64,000 nt of DNA from Streptomyces finlayi (GCF_014216315.1 NZ_CP045702.1:2852001-2916000), one strand, 5' to 3'; counted from the stretch's first letter, positions 7,982 to 16,641 are shown. Numbers and translations are program-made. The notes: generated from the sequence alone by a model not told the origin.

Positions 7982-9309
7982 CGACTCAGATCTTCTGCGC
8001 GTCCACCCTGCATGGTGCGGCGACGCTGGCCGCCGCCCTCGACGCGGGCTGCTTCCGCCCCGTCCGCCGGCGGATCCTTCTCGTCAGCAACACGGCCGCC
8101 GAGCCCGAGGTCAGCCCCTCGCTGGACGAACTGCCGGGCTTCGACGCACTCCGCGACCGCTTCGACGAGGTGCGTTCCTGGAACGCGGCGATCGCGCCGT
8201 TCCATCCGTCGGGCTGGTCGCCCCGGCCGGGCGACGCCCCGATGTGGGAGCGCCATCTGCGCCGGCTGTGGGACCTGAGCGACGACGACGTGGAGTTGAC
8301 CGTCGAATCGGTCGGGGCCTCACAGACCACCGCCGTCACCGGGATCTTCCTGGGCACACCTGTTCATGTGTACGAGGACGGGCTGGCGGGCTACGGACCC
8401 GCCGGCAGCAAGCTCGATCCCCTGCTGGGCACGCGGGTGCGCCGCCTTCTGCACCTCGGTCTGGTCCCGGGTGTGAAGCCGTTGCTGCTGACGGAGTTCG
8501 GTGTGGCGGCCGAGGTGATTCCGGACGGCGCGTACCGCGCGGTCCTCCGGAAGGTCGGCGCGGCCTCTCCCGCACCGCGGGTGCCCTACCGCGCTCCCGC
8601 CCTCCTTCTCGGCGAGCACCTCGCAGGGCTCCCCGGCACCGGCCCGGAGGCCGAGGCGGAACTGTGTCTGAGGATGCTGCGCGGCGCCGTCGAGCGGGGG
8701 CACCGCAGCCTCGTTCTCGTACCGCATCCCATGGCGCCCGCCGAAGCACCTGGTCAGCTCAGGGCGGAGGCCGAACGGCTGGGCGCGGAACTGACCGTGC
8801 TGGAACCGTGGGCGCCCGGTGCCGCCCCGCTCGCCGAGACGCTGTTCGAGCAGGTGCGGCCCGCGCTCGTCGTCGGCTGCTTCTCCGCCGCGCTCTTCGC
8901 AGCACGGCAGTTGTACGGCCTCGACGTGGCGAGCGCGGGCCCGCGCGAGGTACTGGAACGGCTCACCCCGTTCGAGCACGCCGACCGTGTCCCCCTGGTC
9001 CTCGCCCATACGCTGCTGGCGGACCTGGAGACCGGGCTCACCCGGGCGCCCCGCGACCCGGACCGGCTCGTCACCGCGCTCGGGTTCGTGATGCAGCCCC
9101 GCGTCCAGGCCGGGCTGCGGCCCGCCGCCACCGGGTATCTCGCGGACGGCATCACCCCCGCCGAACAGGGGCTCTTCCCCCGCCGCAGGCTGACGACGCT
9201 CGGGCTGCCAGGTGGCCTGCCCGGCAGGCTCGCCGCCCTCTCCCGTAACCCGGTCCTGCGCCGGGCGGCGGGACGCGCACGCCGGCTGGGACGGACCGTC
9301 CGGCGCTGA
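7978..9309 (+). CDS. Polysialyltransferase-family protein, first inverted cassette (443 aa)
   Basis: Begins 'MTTQIFCASTLHGAATLAAA' and continues 'RRRILLVSNTAAEPE', 'VHVYEDGLAGYGP', 'LVLVPHPMAP' and 'ALVVGCFSAALFAARQLYG', matching the bacterial alpha-2,8-polysialyltransferase-like family as annotated in Streptomyces. A close paralogue lies at 10497-11840. It overlaps the preceding GT2 gene by four bases, so the two products probably act on the same polymer. Role inferred: polymerising or capping a nonulosonic-acid or polyol-based wall glycopolymer at the membrane. The end is marked by a strong terminator hairpin at 9315-9354. The C-terminus is Arg-rich, perhaps for membrane contact. Confidence 0.75.
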   Translation: MTTQIFCASTLHGAATLAAALDAGCFRPVRRRILLVSNTAAEPEVSPSLDELPGFDALRDRFDEVRSWNAAIAPFHPSGWSPRPGDAPMWERHLRRLWDLSDDDVELTVESVGASQTTAVTGIFLGTPVHVYEDGLAGYGPAGSKLDPLLGTRVRRLLHLGLVPGVKPLLLTEFGVAAEVIPDGAYRAVLRKVGAASPAPRVPYRAPALLLGEHLAGLPGTGPEAEAELCLRMLRGAVERGHRSLVLVPHPMAPAEAPGQLRAEAERLGAELTVLEPWAPGAAPLAETLFEQVRPALVVGCFSAALFAARQLYGLDVASAGPREVLERLTPFEHADRVPLVLAHTLLADLETGLTRAPRDPDRLVTALGFVMQPRVQAGLRPAATGYLADGITPAEQGLFPRRRLTTLGLPGGLPGRLAALSRNPVLRRAAGRARRLGRTVRR

Positions 9310-9314
9310 ACGTG

Positions 9315-9354
9315 CGGAAGCCGGGCCCGCTTCGGAACGCGGGCCCGGCTTCCG
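9315..9354. terminator. Strong hairpin terminator between convergent cassettes
   Basis: A perfect 16-bp stem (CGGAAGCCGGGCCCGC at 9315-9330 and its complement at 9339-9354) with an 8-nt loop. It lies just after the forward cassette and before the convergent acyltransferase gene, so it can stop transcription from both sides. Confidence 0.85.
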
Positions 9355-9405
9355 TGGGTCCGGGCCGGGCTCGCGTGCGTCCCGGCCCCGGCGCCCGTCC
9401 GCGTC

Positions 9406-10488
9406 TCAGCCCAGCAGGCGGGTCAGACCCAGGCGGCCCCAGAGCAGGGCCGCGCCGAACGACAGCAGTGTGGTCGCCGCGACCAGCCCGATGAGAGAGG
9501 CCGCTGCCGCGGCCGTTCCCAGCTCATCGGAGACGAACCACCGCGAGAGCGCGGTGAGCACCAGCAGATGGACCAGATACGCGCCGAACGAGGCGTTGCC
9601 CAGCCGGACCAGCCGCGGGCGCAGCCGCTCGGGAATCCGCAGCCGGTGCAGCGAGAGCAGCACACCTCCCGTGAACAGGGCGACGAACAGGCTGCCGTAC
9701 GGGATCGCGTAGTGGATGTCGTGCTGGTACCAGAGCACGCCCCCGAATCCGGCTGCCGCGAGCAGCACCCACGGGGTGCGCCACCGGCCCGTCGCGCCGG
9801 CCGGGAGGGCCACCAGCAGCGCGCCCGCCACCGCGTACACGAGCTGGTACGGGGCGAACGTCCAGCCGAGCCGGGGCATGTCCCAGCCCGTCAGCCGGCC
9901 CACGTCACCGAGGAGCACCGGGGCAAGCCCGAGACCGAGGAGGGTGGCGCCGAGGCCCCACGGCCGCTTCCCGGACTTCACCATGACGACGAACGCCAGC
10001 AGCAGGATGACCGGCACGTACGCGTACAGGTACCAGAGGTGGAACGCGGGCCTGACCGAGCCGAACAGCGCGTCCCGCGCCAGTGCGCTGACCGGCCCGT
10101 CGTTCGTGCCGCGCCATCTGCCCCAGGCGAGGTAGACGGCCGTCCAGGCGCCGAGCGGCACGAGGATGCGCACGATCCGCTGCCGCAGCCGCCTGCCGTC
10201 CTTCGGCGGGGCGCCGACCAGGATCACCCAGCCGGCGATCGCGAAGAAGACCGGCACGGCGAACCGGCTGGCGGAGTCGCCGGTGATCCCGGCCCAGTAC
10301 ACGCCCGGGCCGCCCGCGGCCGTACGCCCCACGGAGTCCAGGAACGCCGAGCCGGAATGGCAGAGGATCACTCCCACGGAGGCCAGCAGCCGGATCAGGT
10401 CGACGTCGTACCGGTGTTCACGCGCGGGCGGCCCGGCCGGAGCCGGGGCTTCCTGGGGCACGGTGGTCAGGGGAACGGTGGATGACAT
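9406..10488 (-). CDS. Membrane acyltransferase, Acyl_transf_3 family (360 aa)
   Basis: A polytopic O-acyltransferase of the Acyl_transf_3 family. After a Pro/Ala-rich start comes 'YDVDLIRLLASVGVILCHSGS', the usual first membrane segment with its functional His. About nine further hydrophobic segments follow, including 'FAVPVFFAIAGWVILVG', 'FHLWYLYAYVPVILLLAF' and 'GNASFGAYLVHLLVLTAL'. Such enzymes acetylate or otherwise acylate extracellular polysaccharide. It starts 8 bp after the polysialyltransferase-like gene at 10497-11840 and ends the reverse-strand operon, so it probably decorates the same glycopolymer. The acyl group and substrate are unknown. Confidence 0.85.
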   Translation of the reverse strand: MSSTVPLTTVPQEAPAPAGPPAREHRYDVDLIRLLASVGVILCHSGSAFLDSVGRTAAGGPGVYWAGITGDSASRFAVPVFFAIAGWVILVGAPPKDGRRLRQRIVRILVPLGAWTAVYLAWGRWRGTNDGPVSALARDALFGSVRPAFHLWYLYAYVPVILLLAFVVMVKSGKRPWGLGATLLGLGLAPVLLGDVGRLTGWDMPRLGWTFAPYQLVYAVAGALLVALPAGATGRWRTPWVLLAAAGFGGVLWYQHDIHYAIPYGSLFVALFTGGVLLSLHRLRIPERLRPRLVRLGNASFGAYLVHLLVLTALSRWFVSDELGTAAAAASLIGLVAATTLLSFGAALLWGRLGLTRLLG

Positions 10489-10496
10489 CGACGTCC

Positions 10497-11840
10497 TCAG
10501 AAGCCCAGGCCCGCACGGGTGCGCCGGGCTGTCCTGCGCAGGAGGACCGCTGCGCCCTGGACACTGCCGCCGGGCAGCGACAGCTTTCCGAGGCGGCGGC
10601 GCTTGAAGTAGTGCTGCGTGCTGCTGTCCAGCCGCTCCCGCAGCCAGGCCTCGGCCTCGGCGCGCAGCCGGGGATGGAGGCGGGACTGCATGCAGTAGCC
10701 GACGGTACGGACCAGCGGGGCCAGGGTGTCCGGTGCGGTGTCGGGCAGGGCGGGCACCCCGTCCGCCGCGTGCAGTTCCAGATCGGGCACGAGGTGGTCG
10801 ACGATCGTCAGCGGCACGCGGTTGCTGTTCTCGTAAGGCGTGAGACGGTCCAGCAGCGGGCCGGTGCCGACGCGGGCGACGGGAATGCCGTAGTACGCCG
10901 CGGCCGTGAGCATCGCGGTGGAGAAGCAGCCGACGACGAGCGTGGGCGCGCAGCGCTCGAAGAGCGTCTCGGCCAGCAGCGGGGTGTTCATCGTGGTGAG
11001 CCGGACCCCGGCCTGGGCCGCCGCGGCGTCCAGCGCCTCGGAGTAGCGGGCGGGGGCGGTGGGGTGCGGTTTGAAGAGGACCGAGGTGTGACCGGCGCGG
11101 GCCGCGCCCCGCAGCATCCGGATGTGCAGGTCCTCCTCCTCCTCGGCGGTGAGGATGCCGAGGGCGGCGAGATACTGGCCCAGGAGTACGGCGGTGGGTG
11201 CCTGGGCCACCACCTCGGTGAGCTGCCGCTCGCCGTCCGCGGACCCGGCGATCTCACCGAGGACCTTGCGCATGGCGTCGGCGGGGACGAGTTCGGGCTC
11301 CACGTCGAATTCGGAGAGCAGCATCGGCCTGAGCCCGGGGACCAGGTCGAGGTGCAGGACGCGGCGGATGCGGCAGCCCAGGGAGACCGGCAGCTTGTTG
11401 CGGGTCGGCCCGTAGCTCATGAGGCCGTCCGCGTACACGTGCAGGGGGCTCTCGGAGAAGATCGCCGCGAGCGCGCGGGCCGGGTTGACCTGGATGGATT
11501 CCAGGGCCAGTTCGACGGGCCCTTCGCCCAGGCCCCAGGCCAGCCGGAAGGCACGCTGCCAGAGCACCGTCTCCTCGGCACGCGGTCCCCAGCCGTTCGG
11601 GTGGTACGGGCGGATCGCCTCGTTCCAGCTGATGACGGTGTCGAAGCGGGCGGCGATGCGGTCGTAACCACGCATCTCGTCCAGGCCGGGACTCGTCTCC
11701 GGGACCGAGGCGTTGTTGCACACCAGCAGGATGCGGCGGCTGTCCGACGGTGGTCCGAACTGTCCCGCGTCGAGCGCGGCGGCGAGAGTGGCGGCCCCGT
11801 ACAGGGTCGACACCTGGAAGATCTGGGTGCGCGTGGGCAT
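10497..11840 (-). CDS. Polysialyltransferase-family protein, second cassette (447 aa)
   Basis: A clear paralogue of the gene at 7978-9309: 'STLYGAATLAAALDAGQFG', 'RRILLVCNNASVPETSP', 'ISWNEAIRPYHPNGWGP', 'LHVYADGLMSYGP' and 'TLVVGCFSTAMLTAAAYYG' align segment by segment with it. Same inferred role in polymer extension. The upstream GT2 gene ends three bases before this start, mirroring the forward cassette, and the acyltransferase follows after 8 bp. ATG at 11838-11840 is the natural start by alignment with the paralogue. Confidence 0.75.
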   Translation of the reverse strand: MPTRTQIFQVSTLYGAATLAAALDAGQFGPPSDSRRILLVCNNASVPETSPGLDEMRGYDRIAARFDTVISWNEAIRPYHPNGWGPRAEETVLWQRAFRLAWGLGEGPVELALESIQVNPARALAAIFSESPLHVYADGLMSYGPTRNKLPVSLGCRIRRVLHLDLVPGLRPMLLSEFDVEPELVPADAMRKVLGEIAGSADGERQLTEVVAQAPTAVLLGQYLAALGILTAEEEEDLHIRMLRGAARAGHTSVLFKPHPTAPARYSEALDAAAAQAGVRLTTMNTPLLAETLFERCAPTLVVGCFSTAMLTAAAYYGIPVARVGTGPLLDRLTPYENSNRVPLTIVDHLVPDLELHAADGVPALPDTAPDTLAPLVRTVGYCMQSRLHPRLRAEAEAWLRERLDSSTQHYFKRRRLGKLSLPGGSVQGAAVLLRRTARRTRAGLGF

Positions 11841-11843
11841 GGG

Positions 11844-12809
11844 TCAGACGGCCTTCTGCTTGTCACGCAGGCGCCGGAGCACTGTGCTGCGCTTGGTGTC
11901 CATCGTGTTCAGGGTGTCGTCCAGCACCTGCTGGGGCATGCGGTGCAGGGCGCCGGTCGAGGCGAGTCTCAGCCGGCGCGCGGTCGCGGACTCGTAGTCG
12001 GTGGACCGCTCGCCGTGGAAGGCGATCAGCGCGCAGTACGTACGGACCGCCTTGGGCAGCAGCAGGTCCGCGTCCCGGTCCTCCAAGAGCTCCCGGAGCA
12101 GGGTGTCGTAGGCGGGGAAGAAGTCCAGCTGACGGGAGTCCTTGATCTGGGTCAGGGAGGTGGTCACTCCGCGCCGGTAGAAGATCCCGTAGAGGCCCAG
12201 GGCCGCGTAGCTCCGCGCCTTCAGATGCAGCCGCCAGGTCCACAGGCGGTCCTCGGCGGTGCGCAGTTCCGCGTCGAAGCGCATGGCGCCGTCCTCGAAG
12301 AGCCGGCGGTGGTACAGCCCGGCCCAGACGAAGGGGTAGTCGACCATCGTCTCCATGTCGGGGTACGCGATCCCGGCCCGCGGGTCGATCGCCTCGTCCC
12401 GGATCCGGGCGGGGGCGCGGCGGATGACACGGGTGGTGTCCGTCGACTGGACGTGGTCGTTGCGGACGAAGTCGACGTCGAGTTCCTCGGCGGCACGCAG
12501 CAGTTGGGCCAGATGGCCCGGGGCGTACCAGTCGTCGCCGTCGAGGAAGGTGAGGTACTCACCGCTCGCGGCCTCGATCCCGCTGTTGCGCGCGGCCGCG
12601 ATGCCGACGTTCGTGTCGTGTCTGATGACCCTGGCCTGCGGGAGCCGCGCGGCCCAGCGGTCGATCACGGCTGGTGTCGCGTCCGTGGAGCAGTCGTCGA
12701 CCAGCAGGAACTCGACATCCGTATCCGTGTTGCGGGCCAGACTTCCCAGGGTGGTGTCGGCGTACGGGGCGACATTGTGGAGCGGTACGACAACGGACAG
12801 TTTCGGCAC
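11844..12809 (-). CDS. GT2 glycosyltransferase, second cassette (321 aa)
   Basis: A family 2 transferase paralogous to 7001-7981: 'KLSVVVPLHNVAPYAD', 'FLLVDDCSTDATPAVID', 'NVGIAAARNSGIEAASGE', 'YLTFLDGDDWYAPGHL' (DxD motif), then 'VDYPFVWAGLYHRRLFE' and 'ELRTAEDRLWTWRLHLK'. GTG at 12807-12809 is the start, with GGCGAGGG about five bases upstream. A TAGCTT box ~40 bp farther up could be the -10 of the operon promoter. It heads the three-gene operon GT2, polysialyltransferase-like, acyltransferase. Confidence 0.87.
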   Translation of the reverse strand: MPKLSVVVPLHNVAPYADTTLGSLARNTDTDVEFLLVDDCSTDATPAVIDRWAARLPQARVIRHDTNVGIAAARNSGIEAASGEYLTFLDGDDWYAPGHLAQLLRAAEELDVDFVRNDHVQSTDTTRVIRRAPARIRDEAIDPRAGIAYPDMETMVDYPFVWAGLYHRRLFEDGAMRFDAELRTAEDRLWTWRLHLKARSYAALGLYGIFYRRGVTTSLTQIKDSRQLDFFPAYDTLLRELLEDRDADLLLPKAVRTYCALIAFHGERSTDYESATARRLRLASTGALHRMPQQVLDDTLNTMDTKRSTVLRRLRDKQKAV

Positions 12810-12972
12810 GCCGGCCCTCGCCTTCGATCATGTAGCCGCCCAAGCTAATGAAGGGCGCCGAGGACCGGGTGGCCGTTGATGCGACAGAGGATGAACTCTG
12901 GGCGACGCCGGTATGACACCGGGCGGCGGCACCCCTGCCGACGCATTACTCGGGCACCCTGAACCCCTGGAC

Positions 12973-12988
12973 CTCAAGTGCACTTGAG
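12973..12988. promoter_or_regulatory. MerR/SoxR-type operator palindrome, apparently orphaned
   Basis: CTCAAGTGCACTTGAG is a perfect 16-bp palindrome of the type bound by MerR-family regulators (SoxR boxes are CCTCAAGT-N2-ACTTGAGG-like). A TAGCTT -10-like box begins four bases after it and an ATG lies at 13013, the geometry of a MerR-type promoter reading rightward. No intact gene follows: the DNA leads into the displaced 3' end of the exporter gene and the island. The target gene was probably lost. Confidence 0.6.
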
Positions 12989-13060
12989 CCTCTAGCTTCT
13001 ACGGTTCCGGTCATGGACTACTCACACGGTGACGGCGGGACTCGCACGACAGCCCATCGG

Positions 13061-13251
13061 TCACTGGAGCTGGGCCGCCCACGAAGCCACCGTGACCCAC
13101 ATCCCCGGGCCGCCCTCGCCGAGCACGCGGCTGTCTGCACGTCGGGGGCGGTAAGGCCTGGCACCACCGAGGTCCGCGGAGGACCGGCCGAGGAGCAGGA
13201 ACGACAGGGCGGGGTAGGCGTAGCCCGGATCGACGAACTGCACGAAGAACG
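13061..13251 (-). pseudogene. Displaced native 3' fragment of the lysE/rhtB exporter gene
   Basis: The reverse strand reads 'TFFVQFVDPGYAYPALSF' then 'LLLG', an alternative continuation of the exporter gene at 23043-23699, which carries 'SFFVQFVSESNPVAGFVTLG' at the same point. The shared part coincides with the 19-bp repeat at 13233-13251. After 'LLLG' the similarity stops, so the displaced end has decayed or been deleted. This is the chromosome-side half of the integration target. Confidence 0.65.
13233..13251. repeat. Left attachment-site core (attL) of the island
   Basis: ACGAACTGCACGAAGAACG, identical to 23251-23269 in direct orientation. It lies 34 bp before the start of the serine integrase gene and inside lysE-like coding sequence in both places, as expected for hybrid att sites. 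The exact crossover dinucleotide cannot be told from sequence. Confidence 0.8.
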
Positions 13252-13284
13252 TTCCAAACTCCAACCGTCTGTAGGCTCACGCCC

Positions 13285-13436
13285 ATGACCGCCACGAAGA
13301 CCGCTCCCGAGTGGACTCCTGAGGAACTGGCCGAGCTGGCCGAACTCCAAGACAAGAGCCAGGCACTACCGGAGGACGCGCCCCGAGGACTCCTCTCAGT
13401 GCGACTGTCGATCCTCACGGAGGACACCACCAGCCC
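13285..13436 (+). pseudogene. Serine integrase, N-terminal fragment with catalytic Ser
   Basis: Starts at ATG 13285 and reads 'MTATKTAPEWTPEELAELAE' to 'SVRLSILTEDTTS'. 'VRLS' holds the probable nucleophile Ser42 of a large serine recombinase. The frame is broken at 13437 by the IS4-type element. Removing that element and one copy of the 10-bp duplication joins it in frame to the fragment starting at 14859, giving a 525-residue integrase of normal family size. As it stands the catalytic serine is separated from the rest, so the integrase should be inactive. Confidence 0.85.
13427..13436. repeat. Target-site duplication, left copy
   Basis: CCACCAGCCC, repeated exactly at 14849-14858 on the other side of the IS4-type element. 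Ten base pairs fits IS4-family insertion. Confidence 0.88.
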
Positions 13437-14848
13437 CAATGGTCCTGAGTTAGCTGCCCGGGGTGCGATGATCTTGGGGTGGAGCGGATTGAGGGTGTGG
13501 CCGCGGGGCGGCTGACGGATGACGTGTCGATCGGGTTGCTGGCGGCGGTGTTCCCGGAGGAGGCCGTGCGGGCGGCGATCGATGAGGCGGGGGCGCGTGA
13601 GGAGCGAACGCGGTCGTTGCCGGCGAAGTTGATGATGTATTTGTCGCTGGCGTTGTGGTTGGAGCCGGGCAAGGGGTACGTGCGCACCCTGCGGGGCCTG
13701 CTGGAGGGGCTGCGGTGGTCGCGGGGCGGCTGGGGCGAATACCGGGTGCCCAGTGACGGGGCGATCTCGCTGGCCCGTTACCGGTTGGGTGAGGCGCCGT
13801 TGCGGAACCTGTTCGACGAGGTCGCAGCCCCGGTGGCCGATGAGCGCACCCCGGAGGCGTTCTGGCGGGGGCTGCGGTTGATGGCGGTGGACGGCACGGT
13901 CTTCGATGTGCCCTCGGGGAAGCGGAACGAGGCGGCGTTCGCGGTTCCGGCCGGTGGAAGCCGGCCGCAGGTCCGCCTGGTGGCGCTGGCCGAGTGCGGC
14001 ACGCTGGCCCTGACCGGGGCGGCCTTCGACTCCATCGCGGTCGGTGAACGCACCCTGTTCACCCGCCTGTTGGACCGGTTGGCGCCCGGCATGCTGCTGC
14101 TGGCCGACCGCGGCTTCCCCTCGTTCGGCCTGTACCGGGCTGCCGCCGCGACGGGCGCACAACTGCTGTGGCGCGTCTCGGCTTCCTTCACCCTGCCCGT
14201 CAAGAAACGGCTGGCCGACGGCACGTACCTGTCCGAACTGCGCGGCGAGCGGAAGTCGCAGCGGGTCACGGTACGAGTCATCGAGTACTCCGTCGCCGAC
14301 GACGGCGGAATCAGCGAGGTCTTCTGCCTCATCACCACCCTGCTGGACCCTGAGCACGCGCCCGCTTTGGAGCTGGCCCGCAACTACGCCGAACGCTGGT
14401 CGGTGGAAGTGCTCTTCAAACTGCTCAAGGTCGACCTGCGGCAAAGTGGCGGCATCCTGCGCTCGGGCAAACCCGAGGGAGTACGACAAGAACTGTGGGC
14501 GCTACTCTGCGTCTACCAGGCCCTGCGCACCCTGATCGCCAGGGCCGCCGTGATCGCGGGCATCGACCCCGCCCGCATCAGCTTCCCGCCCGTCCTGGAC
14601 GCCGTCAAAAGCTCCCTCAGGACGGCTTTTTCCCCCTGACCAGCTCGCGAAGGCCCTGCACTTCCTCATAGCCGACCTCCCCGGCATGCACATCCGAGAC
14701 CGCCCCACCCGCACCACGCCCCGCACCACGAAACGCCCCCATCTCAGCTACCAAACCCGCAGCTCAACCGACCCCGGAACCCGGCGCGTCACCCGCACCA
14801 TCGTGCTCCACACACTGACACCCGACCCGATCTAACTCATGGCCATTG
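13437..14848 (+). mobile_element. IS4-family insertion sequence, 1412 bp
   Basis: Ends are imperfect inverted repeats: CAATGGTCCTGAGTTAGCT at 13437 and, on the reverse strand from 14848, CAATGGCCATGAGTTAGAT (16 of 19 match). It is flanked by the 10-bp duplication CCACCAGCCC. It contains one transposase gene with a late frameshift. The terminal CAATG...TTAG pattern is shared with the larger IS4-type element at 51490-54960, so the two belong to related groups. It lies inside the serine integrase gene. Confidence 0.9.
13479..14835 (+). pseudogene. IS4-family transposase with C-terminal frameshift
   Basis: GTG at 13479 opens 'MERIEGVAAGRLTDDVSIG' (IS4 N-terminal domain, ~10-90). The DDE catalytic domain follows, with 'LMAVDGTVFDVP', 'LLLADRGFPSFG' and 'YAERWSVEVLFKLLK' carrying D, D and E. 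The frame stops at 14637-14639, just after a run of five T and five C (...GCTTTTTCCCCCTGACC). One base shorter, the frame would continue 'DQLAKALHFLIADLPG' to 'VLHTLTPDPI' and stop at 14833-14835, close to the right terminal repeat as in related elements. This looks like a homopolymer expansion that removes the last ~65 residues. The DDE triad is intact, so residual activity is possible. Confidence 0.8.
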
Positions 14849-14858
14849 CCACCAGCCC

Positions 14859-16284
14859 AGCGCGGCAGGAACTTGACCTTCGTCGCCATGCCATCCGAGA
14901 GGGCGTCAGGGTTGTCGGCGTGGCCAGGGACCTCGGAGTGTCTGCAACCAAAAAAGCACCTTGGGAGCGCAAGGAACTCGGGGACTGGCTCAACAACCGC
15001 ATACCAGAATTTGACATTATCCTGTTCTGGAAGCTGGACCGATTCATCAGGCGTATCTCTGACCTGCACGAAGTCATCAAGTGGTGTGAGAAGTTTGGGA
15101 AAAACCTCATTTCTCTCAATGACACGCTGGACCTGTCATCTCCCATGGCTCAAGCAATGGTGACATTCGTCGCGGCAGTTGCAGAGATCGAAGCCGCCAA
15201 CACAAAAACCCGTGTTTCATCCCACTGGGAATACACCAAGCAGCAAGATCAATGGCGTATCGGTAAGCCGTCATATGGCTACAAGACTGGCAGGGTGGGC
15301 GGGAAACTCCGCCTAGTACAAGACCCTAAGCAAGCGCGAGCAGTGCGCTATATGTACCACGCTGCAATGCGCGGGGTTCCGGCAAACCGAATCGCTAAGG
15401 TTCTAGACAGGGCTAAGGTTGCAACCTACAGCAACGGGAAGTGGAACAATCAGCAGATTCTCAGGACCCTTAGGAATCCCGCCGTTAAGGGGATTCGCAC
15501 TGAGGGAGGAACGAAAGCGGCCACCTACAAATCTACGCCGGTGCTAGACAAGAAAGGCCAGGAAATCAGGGTCACGGATCAACCGATCCTTACTGATGAA
15601 GAGTTCGAGAACGTACAAGCAGCGCTTTCCCTTCGCTCCAAGAACAAGCGCCACCATGAGAAGAACCGCCGCCCCACCAGGTTCCTCGGCGTCATGAAGC
15701 ACCAGTGCGGTAGAAACGTCAACGAATCGAACAGCTACAGAACGCTTTCTACCGGCGAAGTGAAAGAGTATCGGTACCTGCGATGCCCCGAGTGCCGGAG
15801 GCCAGGATTCGTGACACCGGACCCTGAGCATGTGTATTCGGCTCTGTCGCAAGCCGTCTTTCAGGCCCTGGGGGATTTCGAGGTGATCCGCCGCGAGTAC
15901 GCCCGAGGCGACGAGAATAGGCGCGAGCGGAAGCGACTGGAAGAGTCCATCGCCTACTACATGTCCGGGCTGGAGCCTGGGGGGAGGTTCGATAAGTCCG
16001 GGTTCATTCGAGAGAAGGCAGAGGGCACGCTAGATGCTCTCATGAACGACTTGATGAAGATCGACCCGGATTCTACGAAAGACAGGTGGGTCTACGAAAG
16101 CACCGGCATGACCTACAGCCAACACTGGAAGACCGGCGGCGTAGAGGCAATGGAAAAAGATCTATTGAGCGCCGGAATAACTTTCGAACTTGGAAAACAG
16201 GACGATGGGGAACTGTTGGGTAAATTGACCATTCCGCATGACGTCAAAAAGCGACTGATCAAAATGGGCAACAACTGGAGTTAG
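14859..16284 (+). pseudogene. Serine integrase, C-terminal fragment
   Basis: Continues the integrase from 'ARQELDLRRHAIREGV' through 'GVSATKKAPWERKELGDWLN', 'ILFWKLDRFIRRISDL' and 'MVTFVAAVAEIEA', the rest of the resolvase domain. The recombinase domain follows ('KPSYGYKTG', 'PANRIAKVLDRA', 'ILRTLRNPAVKG'), then a zinc-ribbon-like part with 'HQCGR' and 'RCPECRRPGF', then a coiled-coil-prone tail. An accidental ATG at 14839 in the IS end allows a 481-residue product lacking the catalytic serine. GC is clearly lower than in flanking chromosomal genes, fitting acquired DNA. It ends at a bidirectional terminator (16305-16346). Confidence 0.87.
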
Positions 16285-16304
16285 CGATACCAGCACACTC
16301 AGCC

Positions 16305-16346
16305 AAACAGAAATGCCCTCTCCGGAAGGAGGGGGCATTTCTGTTT
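16305..16346. terminator. Bidirectional hairpin terminator
   Basis: A 19-bp stem (18 of 19 paired; left arm AAACAGAAATGCCCTCTCC) with a GGAA loop, A-rich on one side and T-rich on the other. It lies between the integrase fragment and the convergent small gene at 16347-16580 and can serve both. Confidence 0.85.
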
Positions 16347-16580
16347 TCAACTCTCGGAGGGGTAAACGACATCGGCAACGACTCTCCGGTTACCGTCCTG
16401 ATCCTGGATAACGGTTACAACACGCATATGCCCCCTGCCAGCGCCGAGACCATGCGCCGGGCGCCAGTACCTAAGGAACCTTGCATCGCCACTCCCTGGC
16501 GAAGTCAAAGAGAACCGTTTAAACGCCTTTCCTTGCTTCCGCCACCCCGGCCGCGTTAAAACCCAATTGCTAGATCCCAC
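16347..16580 (-). CDS. Small hypothetical protein of the island (77 aa)
   Basis: Reads 'MGSSNWVLTRPGWRKQGKAF' to 'MRVVTVIQDQDGNRRVVADV' and 'VYPSES'. The second half looks like a small beta-strand-rich fold. Basic N-terminus, no membrane segment, no recognised domain. It converges on the integrase and shares its terminator. Start uncertain: an internal ATG before 'RVVTVIQD' would give a 27-residue product. Low-GC codon use matches the island genes. Confidence 0.5.
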   Translation of the reverse strand: MGSSNWVLTRPGWRKQGKAFKRFSLTSPGSGDARFLRYWRPAHGLGAGRGHMRVVTVIQDQDGNRRVVADVVYPSES

Positions 16581-16611
16581 TCAGCGCTCCCCGCCAATAC
16601 GGGAGCGCTGA
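16581..16611. promoter_or_regulatory. 11-bp-arm palindrome upstream of the wHTH-like gene
   Basis: TCAGCGCTCCC at 16581-16591 and its exact complement at 16601-16611 with a 9-nt spacer, 30 bp before the gene at 16642. It may be an operator for that protein or a terminator for leftward transcription; there is no T-run. Confidence 0.5.
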
Positions 16612-16641
16612 GCCAGCACATTTCGGAGGGGGAACCTGTTA

